From: Sinohyriopsis cumingii
Taxonomy: Eukaryota; Mollusca; Bivalvia; Unionida; Unionidae
Direction of reading: 5' to 3'
Assembly: GCA_028554795.2 (NCBI GenBank)
Contig: JAPYKE020000037.1
Coordinates: forward strand, 5,192,001-5,256,000
DNA: 64,000 nucleotides
The notes beneath the pieces were generated by a model. The model saw nothing but the letters and a program-made list of their open reading frames with translations, searched no databases and had not been told where the DNA came from. The translations under genes were made by a program, and so were the position numbers. Shown one piece after another: positions 10,760 through 26,500 of this stretch. Within the stretch, counting starts at the first letter, position 1. Every line of letters starts with the position of its first letter.

Positions 10760-13700
10760 CATAGCTAATACTGATATAGACAGAATATGTGAATTTCTTG
10801 TACTTGGAATTGTTGTAAGACAGCATGTTCAAGTACAAAGTGTGGAAAGTATAAAATACAATGAAGTTATAATGTCCTGAACATCTAATTAGTTCAATTA
10901 TATGTTTTTGCTTAATTGTGCTAAAATGTTTTCAAAATCTAATTCTGAAAAGTCCTCATCCAGGTGACCCTGCACAGCTGCAGGGGAACAGCTGCATAAT
11001 CAATATCAACAGGTTTCTCTTTGTAGCAATTAGTCAATTGGATTCCAACAAACTGACATTGATAATCTGAAATATGATAGCCTTCATGTCCTCCAGTCCA
11101 GTAATTGGGTTTCTCATAAAAGGCAAACTGATATAATTTTGCCTGGTCATTTCTGAAACTCCATCCTTAGTGAAGTGACATAGGGGGCCCCTTCTATGAT
11201 ACAAGTCTGAGAGGGATCACACCAATAAACAGCAAAGCCAAATGGCACAGAAAGATAAGTGGGGGATGAAAGACAATCTTTTTGTTTTGAAAGATGTTTT
11301 GATGACAGAAAAGAAGATACTTCACATATCTGTAACAGCAGTCAGACAACATGCAAAGGTATGTTTTCAATGTCATGATATTTGACAATTGATTTAATAT
11401 TTTCTTTTAATTTGATAGTTATATTTTCATTTGACTTTTTTAATCTTATATAATGTAATTTCCATAAACAAAATTGACATCAAACTGGTTAATTCAAAAC
11501 TAGTAAATTACTTTCTTTTAAAGATGGATGAATATTTTATATGAGATTTTCCAGTTCATATTTATTTTTTGTTTTCAATCTATACAGTAGATGTGATTAG
11601 CTATATCAGTTATGCATGTAAAATGTATTGGCTTTAACTGAGCTGCATATTGTATTTAAGCTTTAGAATGGCCTTATAGATATCAGTTAGAATGGCCTTA
11701 TAGATATCAGTAAATATTATTTCAAGGTATTTTATATACGAATTTGATGTATTGTGACTAGTACCACAATAATAACCCAAGCAGACCTTTAGTCTAAAAG
11801 ACAATAACATCATTAGGCTGAGTAATAAGACTTGGAAGATATTCTCCATTTGGTCATTATGAAAGATACACAGCTGCAAGTCCGGTAATGTTAAATAATT
11901 CGACCATATATTTATTCATATTGGAAGCATTTGTGGAGAATTAACTAAAAAAGAACCTCTATAATATATGCTATGAATATTGGACACTGGTAGGAAGAAT
12001 ACAAAAGACATAATTTTATATATATTGGATAGCTGATTATAAAAGTCCTTACTTCATAACGAGGTCCACAAATATAGACCACACTATAAGCAGGATGTGA
12101 GTTACCAAGGAACCTCCAAAAATTGAGAAAAAAAAATCCCTTTGATATCAAGAAAACATTGGGGGGGGGGGAGCGGCGTTAGGGAACTGTGCTGTTTATT
12201 GACTAATTCCTCATTTTACAATCATGTCGATATTAATTTTTAATAACGTGCTTTTTCTAATGAAGTTTTTCGTTATTCTGTTTTATATAGCATTTGCTTT
12301 CAAAATGTCCAACATATGAAAGATCATTCCAACTGGTTTCAACAACCTATCATGTGTTACGAATTAATTAATTGGAATTAATAATGAAACTTCTTATCAT
12401 CCTTGAGGATATCTCTAAGTGTCAGTTCAAGAATTCTCTGAAACTCACTTGCCTACGATGGTCCATGTCTGTGAAATCCAACTCTTTATTTTACGAAGTA
12501 TTTATTTTGCTTGGCTGCCTTGTCATCTTCGTGTTACATACACAATAACATTTATAAGTGTTCGATTGATCAAATGAATTGAGTTCACCCGACATATGAT
12601 CAGGGCTGCTAGATTTTAAGTTTGTAGAGTTTTCATGCCTTTTAACTTTTCTGTTATTCCACCTCCTTTATTTGATTCAAAAGACATACTTAATATGTTA
12701 ATACAAAGGAGACCAGCTTTTAATTCAGTGCAACAATACAACAAATACTTCCTTAAGTCAGTTATCAAAACACTGTCGGCACTTAATTTGGTTTTCAGAA
12801 GATGTTAGCAGACATAGCTGTTACGGTAGATTGACACATTTTACGTTTAAATGCAAGAGGACACATTGCATTTATGATGATTACACTAAAAAGGAACTAA
12901 AAGATGGAACGAAAACACTAATTTCAATCGATAAAAATTTTATTTAATTTGTATTTGTTTATTAAAGTACTGTCTCCACTCAGTGTGAGTGACATTTTCA
13001 TTGATCAAAATTTCCTTACATGTCGTTAATTGCAGTGTGCTAGGAATGTCGTAATGAAAGAAAATTTAAAATATTGTATGACCTATTTTTAAATTTGATA
13101 ATTCATAGTGCTGATTAAAATTTCTAGGTCCTATTTACCTTTTTCAACGTTAAAGTGAGCAATACATCAAAGTTTCCATTACCAATTTTGATCGCGATTT
13201 TCTTCAAGTTCAACAAAGGGATCAATTTTTGGGGTATGTTCTGGTTTAAAAAATGGGATCCATGCCTGATCCTACGTTATAAGCGGGTTTGCAAGTTATC
13301 AGGGCATGAGTTATCGAGGGAGCATTTGTACTTTGTTAGCTTAATTCCAAATGCACACTTATTATTAAGCCTATATTTTTGCTAATAAATGTTAGTGATT
13401 ATTCGGCATGATTCTGACTAACTTTATTAAATTCCACTGTACAATTCAATACAAATCAATAATGCCTAACATTTATCCCCATGATATGTATCTTTATGCC
13501 AATGTAAAGTTTACAGAGGTTTACTCATTCATGTAGTGGGTCTATGGGCCTTTTGTCTTTAGGACATTTGTGACAGAAAATTAAACATCTAAATGCTTTA
13601 AAGTGTATGTTTCTCAAGATTATATCTTTAATTATTTCATCTTCACAGATTTTATGCAGTTGGTTTTTAGATTAGAAGTAACAAATTAATTTTTTCTATC

Positions 13701-14310
13701 TTTGATTGCAGGAAGGAAAAGGATCAGAAGGCACAGACCAAGAGTTAGCTCTTGTTGAATAAACTCACAAATTTTTGTATCTGGCCATTTTTTCAGACGA
13801 AAACACTTAATATTGTGTAAAGAACCAATAGCAAAAATGCAAAATGAAAAATTGGCATACAGCAAAATGTCAATGAAGCTTAATAGAAAAGGCAAACAGA
13901 TTATAGATACAGCTTATCTAGCATGTAAATTGTTTGGACATGTCACTAAAGATATAATTTCAATGAAAAATATTAACAAGTGGCTGGAAACTAGAGAAAG
14001 AAATTATTTAAAATAAGTCTAACAATTGTGGCAGTCGCACAAAACTGCAAAATTGATATTAATCATATGACAAAAGTAAATTGCTGTACGATCTATGTGA
14101 TATATTTTCCTTTTGAGACCGTTTTGATTCTTTCAAGACATAACTGTTTTGAGCAAAATTTACAAACTTGTTCACTCTTTAATGCTAACATATGAAACTT
14201 ATGACATACTCTCTATAGGAAGTATTTTGTACTATTTTGTGAAGACAGTATATGCACACTTGTTACTGTTTGCTTCTTTACAAAGATATGATTGCGCTAT
14301 TATAACCATT
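10760..14310. other. host non-coding DNA
   Basis: AT-rich with no supported gene. Two small structures are visible: a 24-bp unit (TTAGAATGGCCTTATAGATA TCAG) repeated exactly twice at about 11663-11711, and a run of about 10 G at about 12161-12170. Confidence 0.5.
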
Positions 14311-14499
14311 AGGGTTGTTCCATTTAAACATACATGGTACCCAGGGAAGGCAACTTTTTAAAAGTATATGACAGGGTACTTTGATTTCAACGAATTCATA
14401 TTAAAATGATAAGAAATTTCTAAATGACATCTATGGGTGAGTACCCCACTTTAAAAGTGCCTTCCCTTTGTCCCATGGATGTTTTAATGGAACAGCCCT
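14311..14499. mobile_element. 189-bp MITE-like element with about 53-bp inverted termini
   Basis: The left end AGGGTTGTTCCATTTAAACA is matched by the reverse complement of the right end (TAATGGAACAGCCCT). The pairing continues inward through CATGG, AGGGAAGGCA and TTTTAAA on both arms. The short centre is non-coding. The length and terminal symmetry fit a non-autonomous DNA transposon. A target duplication is not clear. Confidence 0.65.
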
Positions 14500-15489
14500 T
14501 ATTATCTAGAACAATGTTCATTATTCAGTTTAAAGTGACACACTTGTTAGGTATCTATCTGTGCACAGGTCATAGAAAGAAGGCTTAGCATGGTCTACAG
14601 GATGACAAACTTGATATAGGGATGACATCTTTCTTTGTATCCAGATATTATTTCAAAATAAAATCTATAACTAGTCACATTTAACATTAGCACCTCTTGG
14701 TATAAGCAAATATCAAATGATATGTAAATGTATTCAGGAATCACCTTAACTTTAATTAGGTATCTGGTATGTTTTGGCAATATAGTGATATTATCACCTT
14801 CATAGACACATTTACAGGGAGCACACAAAATATCAAATATGTCTTGATTTGCATCATCACCTGAACATATTTTCCCAGTAGTCAAAACAAGCATTTTAAG
14901 CTGAAAAAGCTGCTGTTGTAATTGTTGTTTTGTTTATAAAATATACATTCTTATTGTATCTTTTCTGAAGGGTAAATCAATTGTACCTCAAAGTTGAATG
15001 AGAACTATGTCATTATTTTTGTCCATCTTGATTAACCTTATCAATAAAAGTGGACTTATTTTTGTGACCTCTTCATATGTGTATCATTGCTATGTCATAC
15101 ACAATTCAGACACTGTGTATTGGCATTGCTATAACAAATTTTAACTATTGTGTTTGTGTTCTTTGAAAGCTAAAAGGAACATCACTGAAAGTTTCCACTG
15201 AATAGTTCAGTGTAAATCTAACTTTTTAAGCTCATTCATTAATTAAGGAAAGTTTCAAAGCTGCTGCAATATTAACAGTATGCCTTTTTGATATGGACTC
15301 CCGTTTTGATTAAAAATGTGTCAAAACTAATAATCATTGTGCTTTGATCTGGGATATAAATTTTCCCCGTGGGATTACAGATCTGCATCAAACACTCAGT
15401 ACAGCCTTGTGTACCTCTTTAAATTCTGAGCCAAGGATGGAATGTTCATAGTCTACACAGAGGCATATGATGGATTCTAGTATTACTAA
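14500..15489. other. host non-coding DNA
   Basis: No gene or repeat recognised. Confidence 0.5.
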
Positions 15490-15839
15490 CATGGGCAGTG
15501 ATGTGATGTGATGTGATGTGATTTTGATTTTTAACGTAGCTTTAACAATTTTTCAGTCATATCGCTACGATGCCTGCAATGTGGCAGTTTATAGTGATGT
15601 CTAGCACTGGGGCATCATGCCGCAGACATGTAGCATGATGTCCCACCCAGTCACATTATCCTGACACCAGGCCGACCAGTCCTAACTCTGACCTCTTAAA
15701 GCTGAACGCCAAGCGAGGCAGCTGTTAGTACCATTTTTTAAGTCTCTGGTATGACTCGGCTGGGGATCGAACCCACGACCTCCAGCATCCGAGGCGGATG
15801 CTCTAACCACTAGGCCACCGGAGTGGTTACCATGGCAGT
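15490..15839 (-). mobile_element. tRNA-headed SINE copy 4 with target duplication
   Basis: The insert (about 15500-15827) carries a (TGATG)n-type tail, the TTTTAACGTAGCTTTAACAA end, the shared body and a tRNA-like head ending CTAACCACTAGGCCACCGGA. It is flanked by CATGGGCAGT on the left and CATGGCAGT on the right, a near-exact target-site duplication. That supports an L1-type retroposition mechanism. Confidence 0.85.
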
Positions 15840-16039
15840 CTTCACTTGGGAGGGTAGTACATTTGATTATGAGTAGAGTAATATAAGAATATAAAAAGCA
15901 TTTACAACTAATATTAAACACAAAGTTCAAGTCATGTAGGAATAACAACACATCATTTTTTTATATTCTGAAGACAGTGTGAGGCATAGATCTAGTAATC
16001 TTACATCAGATATTTTAAACAACCAAATGAATGTTATAC

Positions 16040-17040
16040 TGTTACCATGGAAATAGGGTAATGTTGCTACTTGTGCTTTGGAATTAACGATGTAGTAGTT
16101 TTACTACACCAGGTTTTGCAAATCAAATAAGTTAGTGTTACACTGTTAAATGGAAATAGGGCAATACAAATAAATGAACAATGTAGTATTATCTCTACAT
16201 CAAGTTTTGGAGATAAACACAATCAGGTTTACAATGTCACCTAGAAATAAAGTAATCTTGCTACACAAATGTGGTGATTGACAATGTAGCATGTTACTAC
16301 ATCATATTTTGGAGATCACAGACTGCTTTACAATGTCACATGGAAACAGGGTAATATTACTACATGGGTTTGGTGGAGAGCTATGTAGTATTGTTACTAC
16401 ATCAGGCTTTGGGATCACAAAATCAGTGCCTAGAAATAGGGTATTGTTACTACATGGATTTGGTGGAAGGCTATGTAGTATTGTTACTACATCAGGCTTG
16501 GAAATCACAAAACCAGTGCCCTAGAAATAGTGTATTGTTACTACATGGGTATGGCGGAGAGCTATGTAGTATTGTTACTACATCAGGCTTTGGAGATCAC
16601 AAAATCAGTGACTGGAAATAGGGTATTGTTACTACATGTGTTTGGGGGATAGCCATGTAGTATTGTTACTACATCAGACTTTGGAGATCACAAAATCAGT
16701 GCCTAGAAATAGGGTATTGTTACTACATGGGTTTGGTGGAGAGCCATATAATATTGTCACTACATCAGAATTTGAAGAAAACAAATCAATGCCTAGAAAT
16801 AAGGTATTGTTACTACATGGGTTTGGTGGAAAGCTATGTAGTATTGTTACTACATCAGATTTTGAAGAAAACAAATCAGTGCCTAGAAATAGGGTATTGT
16901 TACTACATGGGTTTGGTGGAGAGCTATGTAGTATTATTGCTACATCAGGTTTTAGAGATCACAAAATCAGTGGTGGGAAAATAGGATATTGTTAATGCAT
17001 ATATTTGGGAATTAACCATGTAGTATTGTTACTAGTATGT
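16040..17040. repeat. 90-bp minisatellite with internal hairpins
   Basis: About eleven units at 90-bp spacing; GGGTATTGTTACTACATGG recurs near 16439, 16619, 16709 and 16889. The first units, from 16040 to 16300, are more diverged and slightly longer. Each unit includes ATGTAGTA-TTGT-TACTACAT, a perfect 8-bp stem with a 4-nt loop. Because 90 is a multiple of three, several frames stay open across the array and produce spurious protein-like readings on both strands. Confidence 0.85.
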
Positions 17041-17169
17041 TTACTAGTACAACATGATTCACTTTACAACTTCTTGTGCTTCTTCTTATTAAACTTGATA
17101 TTGTGTGTACAAAGTTTAAACTTCCTTTAAAAAGGACAAGCAAGCAATTCCTTTTTTATTCTGACAGCC

Positions 17170-17170
<1 letters not shown>

Positions 17171-17259
<89 letters not shown>
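17171..17259. repeat. (AT)n microsatellite
   Basis: Uninterrupted AT repeat of nearly 90 bp. Confidence 0.95.
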
Positions 17260-17261
<2 letters not shown>

Positions 17262-17874
17262 CCATCTGCTTATCCTAGCCCAATTGCAAAACTATGCCTA
17301 TAAATAGTTTCGCCAATTATGTAATTGTATATGTCGACGTGATGCAAAGACTTATTTTTTATTGTGAATTGTAATCTATATAGTTGATTATTTGAAAGGC
17401 AAATGTTGGTGCAACTGAAAGAAGCTGACTTTGTATACAAATTAAACATCTACCTGCAACAGGGGTGGTTTTGTTTTTGAGTGCTCCATTTTCCTACTCA
17501 TCGAAGATCAATCATTGTGAACAAGTACAATTCAGCATTACCATTATGTAACTAGTTAGTAAATACACTGAAAATGAATAAGAAATATTATTGGGACTGA
17601 ACTATTATAGCTAAGATTCCTTGTAAACATACAGTTGAAGTGATGTTTTGTAGCTCCAGGCTACCATCCGACTATCAAAACACATCCTTGGGGCAGGAAT
17701 TCAAAACTATCGTTATCAGTTGTGCTTGTAGAACGTTTGGACGTTGTTGCCTTCGTAATAGCATTGGTTTCTTTCAGTGAAGTTTGTATTGAAACACGAG
17801 AGGCTCATTTCATCGATGAAAGGCAGTGTGTACTGCTGACTGATTAGGCAAATTATTGGCTGTGTATGTGTGTG
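17260..17874. other. host non-coding DNA
   Basis: No recognisable gene or repeat. Confidence 0.5.
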
Positions 17875-18110
17875 AGTGTGACTTGCATTTTTAACGTAGC
17901 TTTAAACATTACTGAGTCCTATCGATACGTCTGCAGTGCTTCAGTTTATAGTGATTTCCTACATTTATAAATCATGCTGCAGACTTGTGGCAGGATGTCC
18001 CACCCAGCGAAATGATACTGTCAGCTGGCTGACAGGTCCGAACACTAACGTTTTAATTCTACGAGTCTAGCGTGGCAACTTTTAGTACCATACCTTTTAA
18101 GTGTAATTGG
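17875..18110 (-). mobile_element. diverged, head-truncated SINE copy 5
   Basis: TTTTTAACGTAGCTTTAAACA, CAGTTTATAGTGATTT, GCAGGATGTCCCACCCAG and GTACCATACCTTTTAAGT match the SINE body, but the tRNA-like head is missing. Confidence 0.6.
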
Positions 18111-18199
18111 ATCTAATATCTCAGGAATATGAATATACTGAGGCAAATAATTAAAAGTATTGTTTCAAGTTTATAACCAGTATTACAAATCCGAAATTT

Positions 18200-18937
18200 G
18201 ACGACAAATACAATATATACCTAAACAGCTGAAGGGATATTAATGGAATTATCCAATATTGGTCGCCTCGGGGAACACCGTTTAAACGTTGCTTGAACAC
18301 TGGATAACAATGTATTGTTTATTCAGTGAGCTGAAGATATAAAATAAAACGAATTTTGAGCTTTAGACTGTTATTGCTTAGTTTCCATCTAAGACAGTAA
18401 TACAATTATGTTATGAGCTGGCATGTTATGTCTCAGGGATACTGTCTGACCACCATATCTACTAATATCGTCCGCTTAAGCTTCTATAGTTTTAAGGGAA
18501 ATCCGCGCTGATCATTCAGTTGAGAGTATTTAGTTTTGGTAATCCTTTTGTTCCCGATAGTTTAGCATTTTCAGTATGGACATGTCATTTACAGGATGAA
18601 TTGTTGATGTGGTGATTGATTTGGTTTTCAGTTTTATATAATATTGATAGTTCTAGATATAACATATTATTGGTGATGAGATAGATCGTCTAGTACTAAT
18701 ACTGTGGACGCACATGCACATACGGATTTGCCAACCTACGAATTATTTATGAATGAGTTATGAACAATGTATTAAGTAAGAATACTATGAAAAGACTGAG
18801 AAAATGTTAGTTTTGCGCCCTAACATAATTGCCTTCTGTTTCACTCAATATATGCGAATACAAAATTACTCAATAATGTTTATAACTATTACTCAAAATA
18901 ATTACTTTGCATATCACATTAATCATTTCAAGTTTGT

Positions 18938-18974
<37 letters not shown>

Positions 18975-19470
18975 AAAACTGTTGTTTATCAGCTGTAAAT
19001 ACCGTCAATTATAATGCTTGGGAGCCGAAGTGAGAGGAGTTATGTTGTGTAACCATTTGTCTCAGCAAAAGCTAGTAAATATGAGGTTGTATGTTCACAT
19101 AAACAACTGTGCAGCAGGTATTTTGAATCTGCACCATAAAACAACCGAGCCAGATGGGTATGTTGTGTAATTGATAGCATACACATATAAATATTAAATA
19201 TATTGTTTCTTCGGCACTAAACTCGTAGAAGTAATGTGTATGGTGGTATATTTACCATTAAACACCAGACAATAATATTCATTGCGGATCATAAAATGTC
19301 CTCGAGTATGCTGTATCGATTTTGCAAATACCGCAGCTTTACTTAGGCTTTAACTTCTTCATCAAACACATTTGAAGAACAGCTATGATGCATCTTCATC
19401 ATCAAACACACGATGTTGCAAGTTTGTCGAATTATAATTAACAAACACCATTGAGCAGAAAAAATAATCT
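18200..19470 (+). repeat. long interspersed repeat, copy A
   Basis: It shares an ordered set of phrases with copy B (about 21540-22900) and inverted copy C (about 48200-49480): an AACAGCTGAAGGG/GGGGAACAC start, TGTTTATTCAGTGAGCTGA, GTCTGACC..., GATCATTCAGTTGAG, TTCCCGATAGTTTAG, then a pyrimidine microsatellite ((CT)n at about 18939-18972) and a 3' part with repeated CATCAAACACA-type units. It is non-coding. The family is unassigned; a non-autonomous DNA element with an internal microsatellite is likely. Confidence 0.6.
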
Positions 19471-21176
19471 GTATCTTCTTCAATAAATAATCTGGATTAT
19501 TAAATATATTGAATCTTGGCTATCGAACAACGCTTTATGAAAGCAGGAAAATGCTTCACTTCAGTTTGGACAAGAACGTTTGGGTAGCCGAGAAACTACT
19601 TTAAAGTCGATTCAAAATTCTTGTAAAGTCGTTGCATACTAAGGACGAGGCAGAAAGAGATGTCAGAACCCACCAAGACCTCTTTAAAACCTTCAGAAAA
19701 GCAATATGGAAATGAAAACAGGCGTTGTCAGAGAATCTGATGTTTTGCATTAGTAACTATAAAAGGGAAAACAAGGACTTACCTATATTTCGAAAAGGTT
19801 TTAAGTCACAACTCAATATATGTGTTTTACCAACAACCATCAATCCTTATTTTCGTTCACTTCTTTATCACGCATCGTATTTCAAATTTAAGAATAAACG
19901 AAACATTACATCGATCTGAATATTAGTTTTCAGACGAGATAATACCATTTCAAGGGAATATCATGGCTTGCATCAACAGAGGCATACATTCGTTGTCCAC
20001 CGAGTTGGATCTATACTTGAGAAAGAAATTAATCACTGACACCTTTTAAATTTATCGTTAGTGAACTTAGCTTGAAAGGGTCTTGATGTATGGAAACAAC
20101 ACAACGAAAAGCATGTCTGGATACATGAATGGTAATGGAACCTGACACTTTGGAGCAACCAAAAGACACAAAATTGACCCAAGCAGAATGTCCACACAAC
20201 GGTACAATTGCTGATTCGCAAAAGAAAATCAAAGAAGGAGTCTGTTAAGAAATGGTGGATCATTTGCATTTAGAAATTTGGTTGCAAAGCAAGTTATTCA
20301 TAAACAGGGTTGATATATGCCGGATAGTGAAGAAAGAAAAACAGTAAAGTGTGAAAGCCTCATCTAAAGTGGAATACGTTTTTGGACCAACTTTGAACAG
20401 AGGAACTGAAAACCTTAATCACTGTATCTGGATTAAGATTCAAAATTGTGGTCTATGTTTGTAAAGACATTTACATAAACCATTTATCATGGTGACAGTC
20501 TGTAATACGGTACTTGCAAGAATCATATATCAAGTCCTTTCAAATTCAAACACTTAAACGTGCCCAAAGTGAAGGCACCTGAAATAGCCGTGGTGGTGTA
20601 ACATACCTTTTTTTAACCTCTATCAACATCCCCAACCTATACTAACTTCCCTGGAAGGAGCATCTATCAAATTTGTCATGCAAAATAATACGCATACTTA
20701 CCTAAATTATATTTTCACGGAAAATGTCTTGTGTAAACTGATGATGTATAATTACCTGTGAATATGGGCAAACTAAATAACAGGTAAACCGTCATTTATC
20801 ACAAGAAAAGCCAGGAAGAGGTTGATTGAACAGTTCATCACCTTCTAATTCACAATTTTTACAAACTGTATTGTAACCGTGTATGGTGCTCCAATGACGA
20901 CGTCTAACTCGAAAACAAAGAGACATTCAATTAAATAACGGATTCGAAATGTAAAAAGAATAACAAAACATCAACAACGCCCTAAGTCTGGTCTGCAAAA
21001 GCTACATGTTATAAGGCAAGGTGGAAATATTCACATACATAAAAAAATTGCTATACTGAAGAAAACATTTTTCTCACAAAAACAATTAAATATTATTGAC
21101 AACTACATTTTCAGATTTTACAGCGATAAATATGTAGTTGTACTCATGGTTTGGCCAACTGCGTATGACGTAATTA
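19471..21176. other. host non-coding DNA
   Basis: No gene or repeat family recognised. Confidence 0.5.
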
Positions 21177-21506
<330 letters not shown>

Positions 21507-21539
21507 ACACTTTATAACCTATACATTTTGTATTAAATA

Positions 21540-22900
<1,361 letters not shown>

Positions 22901-23390
22901 ATTCAACAAACACTGTGAATGAGATATATTCTGTATATTCTCAATTCAATACACGGGATTAGCATATATATTGTATCTTTCCTTTATAATAACAGTAAGT
23001 ATGTTCAATGTTCACCTTTATAAAGTCAGGAGTAGTATGTAGGTATTATCTCCATCGTCCAACACTCCAGAGGATCGTTATTTGCAGCTAGTGAGACCAT
23101 AGAGGACACAAAGATTAAAAGTACGAGCGTATAACTACATGTTTAATGATATTGAGTGCCATTTGTGAAATCCGACTTAAAAATGTTGAACACATGCATA
23201 TATGCAGAAACATATACCAACTTATTATCTTCTTTTTTGTTTCTCTGTTAACTTTAAATTGTCAGAATCGTGCAATATGTTACTCTGTTGCACTCGTGCG
23301 TACATGGTACTGAACTCACGTGAATAAAGGAGCTACTTTATAGTTGTAAACAAAGAATGGACACAGACGCGGGCACATTTGATTTATTTT

Positions 23391-23599
23391 AGTTGTATGT
23401 GGATGAAGTAAACCAACTGGTTGACCCATTTGAAAGTATAAATGCCAAAGTTGACAATATGGATGAATTCGTAGACTCACAAAAGAAACATTCAATGAAG
23501 CATGCGACTGAACATGATATCAGAAATGTGGATAGATGTCTGATAACTACTTTGCAAACGAATAATGTACACTCACGTAGTAGACGTTTTACGTTTTGA
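23391..23599 (+). other. possible host exon or decayed coding stretch
   Basis: An open, hydrophilic, acidic frame of about 69 codons (DEVNQLVDPFE... KVDNMDEF...) begins just after TTTGATTTATTTTAG, which resembles a splice acceptor. The amino-acid composition is more protein-like than neighbouring frames, with alternating charged and hydrophobic residues compatible with a helix. I do not recognise the family, no donor or partner exon is identifiable, and the case is weak. Confidence 0.22.
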
Positions 23600-26500
23600 T
23601 TAAATGTGTTTCTGAATGAACTAAAACAGATGTTTCGTGGACTGCCACATATTAGATGGTTTGCCACATTCTGCGTTATCTTCTTTCATACAATGATTCT
23701 GATTTAGGAGACAATAGATGCCAGATTTCATAAACTTGCTGGATCCCAACAAATATCCTGCAAGTGACAAGGAAAACACCGTCTTCTTTATCTGGTAATA
23801 ATGTTCCCTCTAAAATTACTTTAACATCCTGAATTTCCTCAAAATGTACTTTCTAAGTTCTGCAAATCCGAATTACATAAGCCATGTCATGGATTCTCAA
23901 GCTTGATTACACATTTAAAAAATGTGCTGCAATTTCGAGTATATTCCAAGTGCAATTATATCCTTACTGCATTCAAAATAATAAAAAAAATATTCCATTA
24001 CGGGTTTTGTTTGAAATAACTGCATTTAAAAGACTTAACATTTTCCCATATTTTGATTTCAAATGTTAAATGACAGAACAGAAACACTTTTGCTGATGTC
24101 AGCCCGCTGCTCCGACGCCGCTATGACGCTTACTGGTAGAACAAGGAGATCTTGGGCAGTATAGTATAGTCTTGAAAGTAATTGTCATAATTAAACTACC
24201 TCTTTAAACTCAATTATAAATTGAAATGCAACAACATATGCATCATAGGAGTCATTCTATAAAGAGGTTATGGCATAGTTCATGTGTTAAATCAATTTTG
24301 GGTACGAATGCACACATTGTAATAAAGATGGTGATTTTAAGTCTTGATGTTTCAAACGATGCAGCTTTGAAATATTACATGGCACAAAGTTACAAATTAC
24401 ATGGAAATTACCACATACTCATTCAAACCAGGTAACGACGCCAACATGTTTTATCGAATATAACACTGTACTAAAGCAGATATTGTTCTGAATTGACATT
24501 TAGATGCCACATAATCAAACGTCATCTGACAAGGATTGATTTTAAATTATAACCTCTTGTTATACGGTGTTTGAACACATAAGAGTCGTAAGTAAATGAT
24601 GAAATCGTCAAATGAATTGAAAAGATTAATCAGATTTTGGAAGAATACGCCAAAGCAGGATCATGTGAAATTTGTTTAAATGTGCAATAGTTGAGGTACC
24701 CATTTTGTCCAGATGGATTCGTTGTTGCTGAGGGATACGATTCGTTGAGAGTCGTTATATCACTTTTTATAAATAAAACATCATACTTGACAGACATTTC
24801 CTTGTATACATTGCATGCATGCATTTAGCACCCTACAGCTGCCTACTGAACATGACTTTTTCTCTGTTGAAATTAGTGAAACACCACGGTGGAAAATAAT
24901 GCCAAATGAAGTTAAAATATTCTCACTTTTATGACACTGCAACCAAAGTTGAAAGTTATGTATATCGTCTATACAAATCCCCAACAATGTTCAATCTAAT
25001 GCACTATAACATATGTATTTGCACACAACGTTCATACAAGCCAATGAAAAGAATTCTAAAACTTGATTTTTATTTTGTAACACTGTATAAACGTTGCATA
25101 GATTTTCATTTAGTTCGGTGTATTACCTCTGAACCTAAGTTTTTTTTTTTGTTTTTTTTTAAACGCTTCATACATTTGTATGGCAATCTATGTTTGTTGT
25201 GCATTGTAGTGCTTACACATTTTAAATTAATAACAGCGCAATGTTATTACTATGTATCGTGAAGAAAAATGTTCGTCAGCGACAAATGTTGTTTTCTTCT
25301 GGCATCATTAGTGAGCAAAGCTTTGTTCATGTTATTAATTATTCAGAGAGCAATATTCCATATCGTGATGTTTGATCTGAAAATGAACCCTACTGCAACT
25401 AATGAGGTACTCTTTCTACATATAGAGTACGGTTTTATTACGTCACCGACCAAGTATATCTGTTTTGATTTGTTTATTGTGAAGACTGAATTCTTACACA
25501 ATTTCAAATGTGTATTCGGAATGGAGGGTACGAAAAACGAAATATTACATTTAGACAGTTAATACAAGTGTATTTCCTCCAGTGCTCAACATGCAAATGA
25601 TCTAATGACTGGATATTGTTCAAGTTACGTTAAAGATACAAATCATGATCACACATTGTGTCATAGCTTTAAATACCTGTTACTTATCCATGAAGCTCCT
25701 GTATATTTGTGACAATCAGAAATCATATCTACATTTATGTTTGTAATCGTGCCTTATTAGTTCTTTGCTTATTCAAAATCCTTATATTAAATTATTTGTA
25801 AATTAAATAGGATCCAATCCAAATATACACCGTAGCATTTTCTCCATTTGTAGTTTGTATTCAAGAACAAAAAACCTTATTCTTTAAGAAACGATGGAAT
25901 ATGGCATTTAATTTTAAGTTGTTCTGATATCAGTTGTCTTTTCGTCGACATGTAAACATATAACTAAGCATTACAAAAAGGTAAACCACATGCATATTAA
26001 TGTTAGGATGAATAATTGCACGAAATCAGCAAAATATCTGGGGTGAAGAGGTCGATATTTGTAATATGTGTATCAATATTGAGGTCGTGCTTAATAAGCA
26101 TTTATATACATTCTGGCGTGAGTGTATCCGGCTGAGCTCGACCACACGCACACACATACATACATAAAACAAACACACACACGAACGCCATTACTAACAC
26201 ACAAAGAATCCAATGAAATAAAAACGTTTCAAAACAGGATTTATACTCAAGGATAAGAACACTGTTACACCACTTGTGTGGTCAGCAACGGACCATATAT
26301 AATTTGATTTAAAAACATGGAAAAGCATTGGTAGATTAAACAATCTGGTAGCTGAACAAATGAAAGGATGTTAAAGATAGTCTCACAAATCATCAGTTCC
26401 CTCCATTTAGTCTCGATACGGCTGTTCTAAGTAACTCACTCTCTTCGTCCCACTCTTTCCCTCTCAAATATACGTGAACAAACGAATAGTCACGCTCAGG

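Noticed and set aside
15682-15951. 89-codon minus-strand frame with a plausible-looking C-terminus
   Set aside because: Most of it is the SINE head and body read in one phase.
16291-16995. Repetitive protein-like frames in several phases
   Set aside because: The 90-bp period keeps every phase open, and both strands give similar readings. There is no start context or domain.
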